NCBI GenBank assembly: GCA_004835665.1
Contig: RBKR01000016.1
Location: forward strand, 186,001-250,000
Origin: Phoma sp. XZ068
Lineage: Eukaryota; Ascomycota; Dothideomycetes; Pleosporales; Didymellaceae
Length of the DNA stretch: 64,000 bases
Reading direction: 5' to 3'
Part shown: piece after piece, positions 61,943 to 64,000 of the stretch
Position numbering within the stretch: position 1 is the first letter of the stretch
How the letters are laid out: each line of letters opens with the position of its first letter
Position numbers and translations under genes: made by a program
The notes under the pieces: model-generated
Told to the model about the DNA's origin: nothing
What the model saw: only the letters and a program-made list of their open reading frames with translations
Database searches by the model: none

Positions 61943-62344
61943 CTAGACCCACAGTAGCAACAGCGCTCCGAACGTTGAGCCAACAAGGTAGCAAATCAGA
62001 ATCAGGTACCAAGTCCATACCAAACGCTCTGGCTGAGCGATATATGGTGAAGCGATGAAAAGTAGCATTCCTGTGGGCAAGCTGGCGGGGATGGAGAGGC
62101 GCAAACCGCGGGCGAGGTTGGTGAGGAAGATGCAGAGTGCGCTTGAAGGTGAGATGTAGGGGAGGTTGTGGATGCCGTAGAGGATCAGACACTGCGAGGC
62201 TGCAAGGAAGAGGATGAGAGCCAGGCTGCAGGATTCAATGAGGTTTTCATGACAGCTGATGAGGGCTTTGCGCTGTGCTGTCGGCCTTGGATTCGGTCTT
62301 GTGAGAGGCAGGAGTGTTTTCTGCTCGACGATGTAGGTACTCAT
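61943..62344 (-). CDS. Small multi-pass membrane protein, unknown
   Basis: A 133-aa open frame with a hydrophilic N-terminus (MSTYIVEQKTLLPLTRPNPR) and then three to four hydrophobic segments: SCSLALILFLAASQCLILYG (about 38-57), a short amphipathic stretch, SIPASLPTGMLLFIASPYI (about 83-101) and WTWYLILICYLVGSTFGAL (about 110-128). There are no cysteine or catalytic motifs. The arrangement looks like a genuine small integral membrane protein, but I do not know its family. Single exon, stop TAG. It could also be a chance hydrophobic frame. Confidence 0.55.
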   Translation of the reverse strand: MSTYIVEQKTLLPLTRPNPRPTAQRKALISCHENLIESCSLALILFLAASQCLILYGIHNLPYISPSSALCIFLTNLARGLRLSIPASLPTGMLLFIASPYIAQPERLVWTWYLILICYLVGSTFGALLLLWV

Positions 62345-63671
62345 GATCGATTAAGGAGTTGGTATTCAATTTCGATTCCAACGTGCAAGAGAGAGGGAAG
62401 TGAACAAGTCGACCTCTCTTTCTCAGAGACACATCGATGTTTGAGAATCTTACCGCTGCCGGCTGTCTCATGTTTGCGCCGGAACTGGACCATGTGCAAC
62501 ATTGCCCTATGTGGCCACCCACTCACTATAGTCACTATTCTGTCGTGCTCAAGATGTTTCAGTTGTCATATCAACGAGACATTTTCTGCGACAACACCGC
62601 GTACAGGTAAGTCAAAGGCACGCTGAATGTGTAGTGGTGTACTCTGGTGCTAGGGCCAGCTATGCTGCATGCCGAGATAACAAGCTGTACAGATAGCGTG
62701 AATGAACATAGTGTGTAAGGCGAATTTACGACAGGCACGACGTTCGAGCTCTACTCTCCACAAACACTGCAAGCGGATCCGTGCAAAAGTCGTGGAGCTG
62801 AGCCTCAAATGCTTGCTGACCCGAGAATGGCCCTCGATTGCCAAAAGCGGCAGCGCGCTAGCCTTGCGCGGTGGATTCGGAGTTGGTGTCGCCGGACATG
62901 CCAAACACCTCACAGTGCATTCTCCTCCGGCAAGGCCTGAACTTCGCTGTCTTTTGTTGATAACGATGTTTTTTTTTATGAGTTGATATTCTGCCCAAGA
63001 TAGTGGAGCAGCAGCAATGCCTGATTACACCACCAGCACGCGAGTAATCTCCACTCATGAAAATGCAGGAAAAACACCGCCTCAAAAAAGCAAAGAGTGG
63101 TCAAGATCACGCGTGAATCATATCACATCTACTCGGGTTAACGGTTGTTCTTTCAAACTTGAAACCACGCCATGCTCGTCATTGTCTCTGCTTTGATGTT
63201 CTGTCAGCTAAGTCCAGCCGCACCGTAGCCATGTTCCTATCGCACTTTGCCCACACGGCGAAGTGTCGTCGTTTCATGATAGCCATGGGGTCAAGCGGAA
63301 GTCCGTTTTGGTCTGACAAACCCCACAGAATCTTGAAAGCCTAACAAAGCAACGACGGACCCGATGGTGGGTAAGCAAGCGACGAGCAGGGCAAAGCAGC
63401 GTGCCAGAAAATGTTTTCCCGAAAGGCAACAATGACCCGCATAGATATACTCAGGGTGCCCTTCAGCCAACGCCTGGTTGGTATTGCAAGACGTATCAAA
63501 GCAGACCTTTGTTGCGTGCTAGTCTCTACATTGTATCTTTGTCGAAGCTATACTGAATCTTTGTCGGATCGATTGGCTATACATAGCTCCCGCAAGCGTT
63601 CAGCAAGGGGTTATCTTCTTTCATCGTTGGTGGCGTAGAACGACAGGTGACGCGCAGCCACGGCGAACGCG
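62345..63671. other. Intergenic region
   Basis: About 1.3 kb without a supportable gene, RNA or repeat. Confidence 0.45.
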
Positions 63672-64000
63672 ATGAACTCGATTGAGAGGGTGGTACATAT
63701 CGAAGGACGATCCACGTTGCACACGACTACGCATGATAGAGGAAATGATGGTGTTGTAAAGATCCAACAGGCAACCAATCCTCCATCGTCATCATCTCCC
63801 TTGCCCACACCACGTATACAACAGGCCACCATCTCGCAGTCGCAGCAGTTCACGATACCATCGGACACAATGTCGGTGAGTGAGGCGACGATGCCGGCAA
63901 CAATATCCGAGCCCGCGGCACCTTCACAGGAGAGACACGGTCTCTCATCCAAATCCATCGCTGGACTCGCCATGATCCCTGTGGCGGCGCTCCTCATCGC
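63672..64000 (+). CDS. Partial gene at window end, possible single-pass membrane protein
   Basis: From the ATG at 63672 the frame is open to the end of the window (109 codons so far). The N-terminal region is Ser/Thr/Gln-rich and lacks a signal peptide (MNSIERVVHIEGRSTLHTTT, later QQATISQSQQFTIPSDTMS). Near the window edge it turns hydrophobic (LSSKSIAGLAMIPVAALLI), which looks like the start of a transmembrane helix. Fungal proteins with a disordered N-terminus, one TM and a long C-terminal domain are common, but the diagnostic part lies outside. A GTGAGT in the frame (63870) could be a splice donor. Confidence 0.45.
   Translation, partial: MNSIERVVHIEGRSTLHTTTHDRGNDGVVKIQQATNPPSSSSPLPTPRIQQATISQSQQFTIPSDTMSVSEATMPATISEPAAPSQERHGLSSKSIAGLAMIPVAALLI

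Noticed and set aside
63611..63997. A 128-codon minus-strand frame at the window end
   Set aside because: The opposite-strand frame from the ATG at 63672 has more protein-like composition and a membrane segment, so this is treated as its shadow.

Overview
The window reads as a nuclear contig of a filamentous ascomycete (Pezizomycotina). The genes carry many short introns (about 48-72 bp, GTANGT-type donors, CTNAC/CTGAC-type branch sites close to CAG/TAG acceptors). The repertoire is typically fungal: Zn2Cys6 regulator, PTH11-like rhodopsin-fold receptor, CE15 glucuronoyl esterase, F-box families, mitochondrial ornithine acetyltransferase. A Dothideomycete, probably Pleosporales, is my best guess from the look of the F-box family and secreted proteins; no marker gene here proves it.

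Layout. 1-30 kb is mostly core genome: 3' end of HIS6; an STH1/SNF2-type remodeller; a secreted CE15 esterase; a methyltransferase that appears spliced to a GFA zinc domain; a coiled-coil protein; a 7-TM receptor-like protein; a membrane-anchored kinase-like protein; an amidase diverging from an MSS116-type DEAD-box helicase; a secreted two-exon protein; and a forkhead regulator behind a long GC-rich leader. 30-48 kb is gene-poor and accessory in character: orphan secreted proteins (one small and cysteine-rich), a secreted alpha/beta hydrolase, an F-box gene, a secreted protein with a perfect 15-bp minisatellite and an unresolved frame change, several decayed genes (F-box, alpha/beta hydrolase, others), and an AT-rich TpA-heavy block next to a 132-bp element with TGTCAGG...CCTGACA ends.

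48-58 kb holds a condensation-fold acyltransferase and then a compact apparent catabolic cluster: Zn2Cys6 regulator (-), MFS sugar transporter (-) and leaderless GH5 glycosidase (+). The last two share a 951-bp divergent promoter with two near-identical 25-bp imperfect palindromes that start CGG and end CCG, plus a third half copy. The simplest reading is import of a glycoside, cytosolic hydrolysis, and local control by the regulator. This module is the best candidate for an undescribed system in the window. 58.5-64 kb has a decayed membrane-protein gene, ARG7, a small membrane protein and the 5' end of a gene leaving the window.

Exon boundaries were worked out by hand from frame, donor, branch and acceptor signals; no alignment or transcript data were available.
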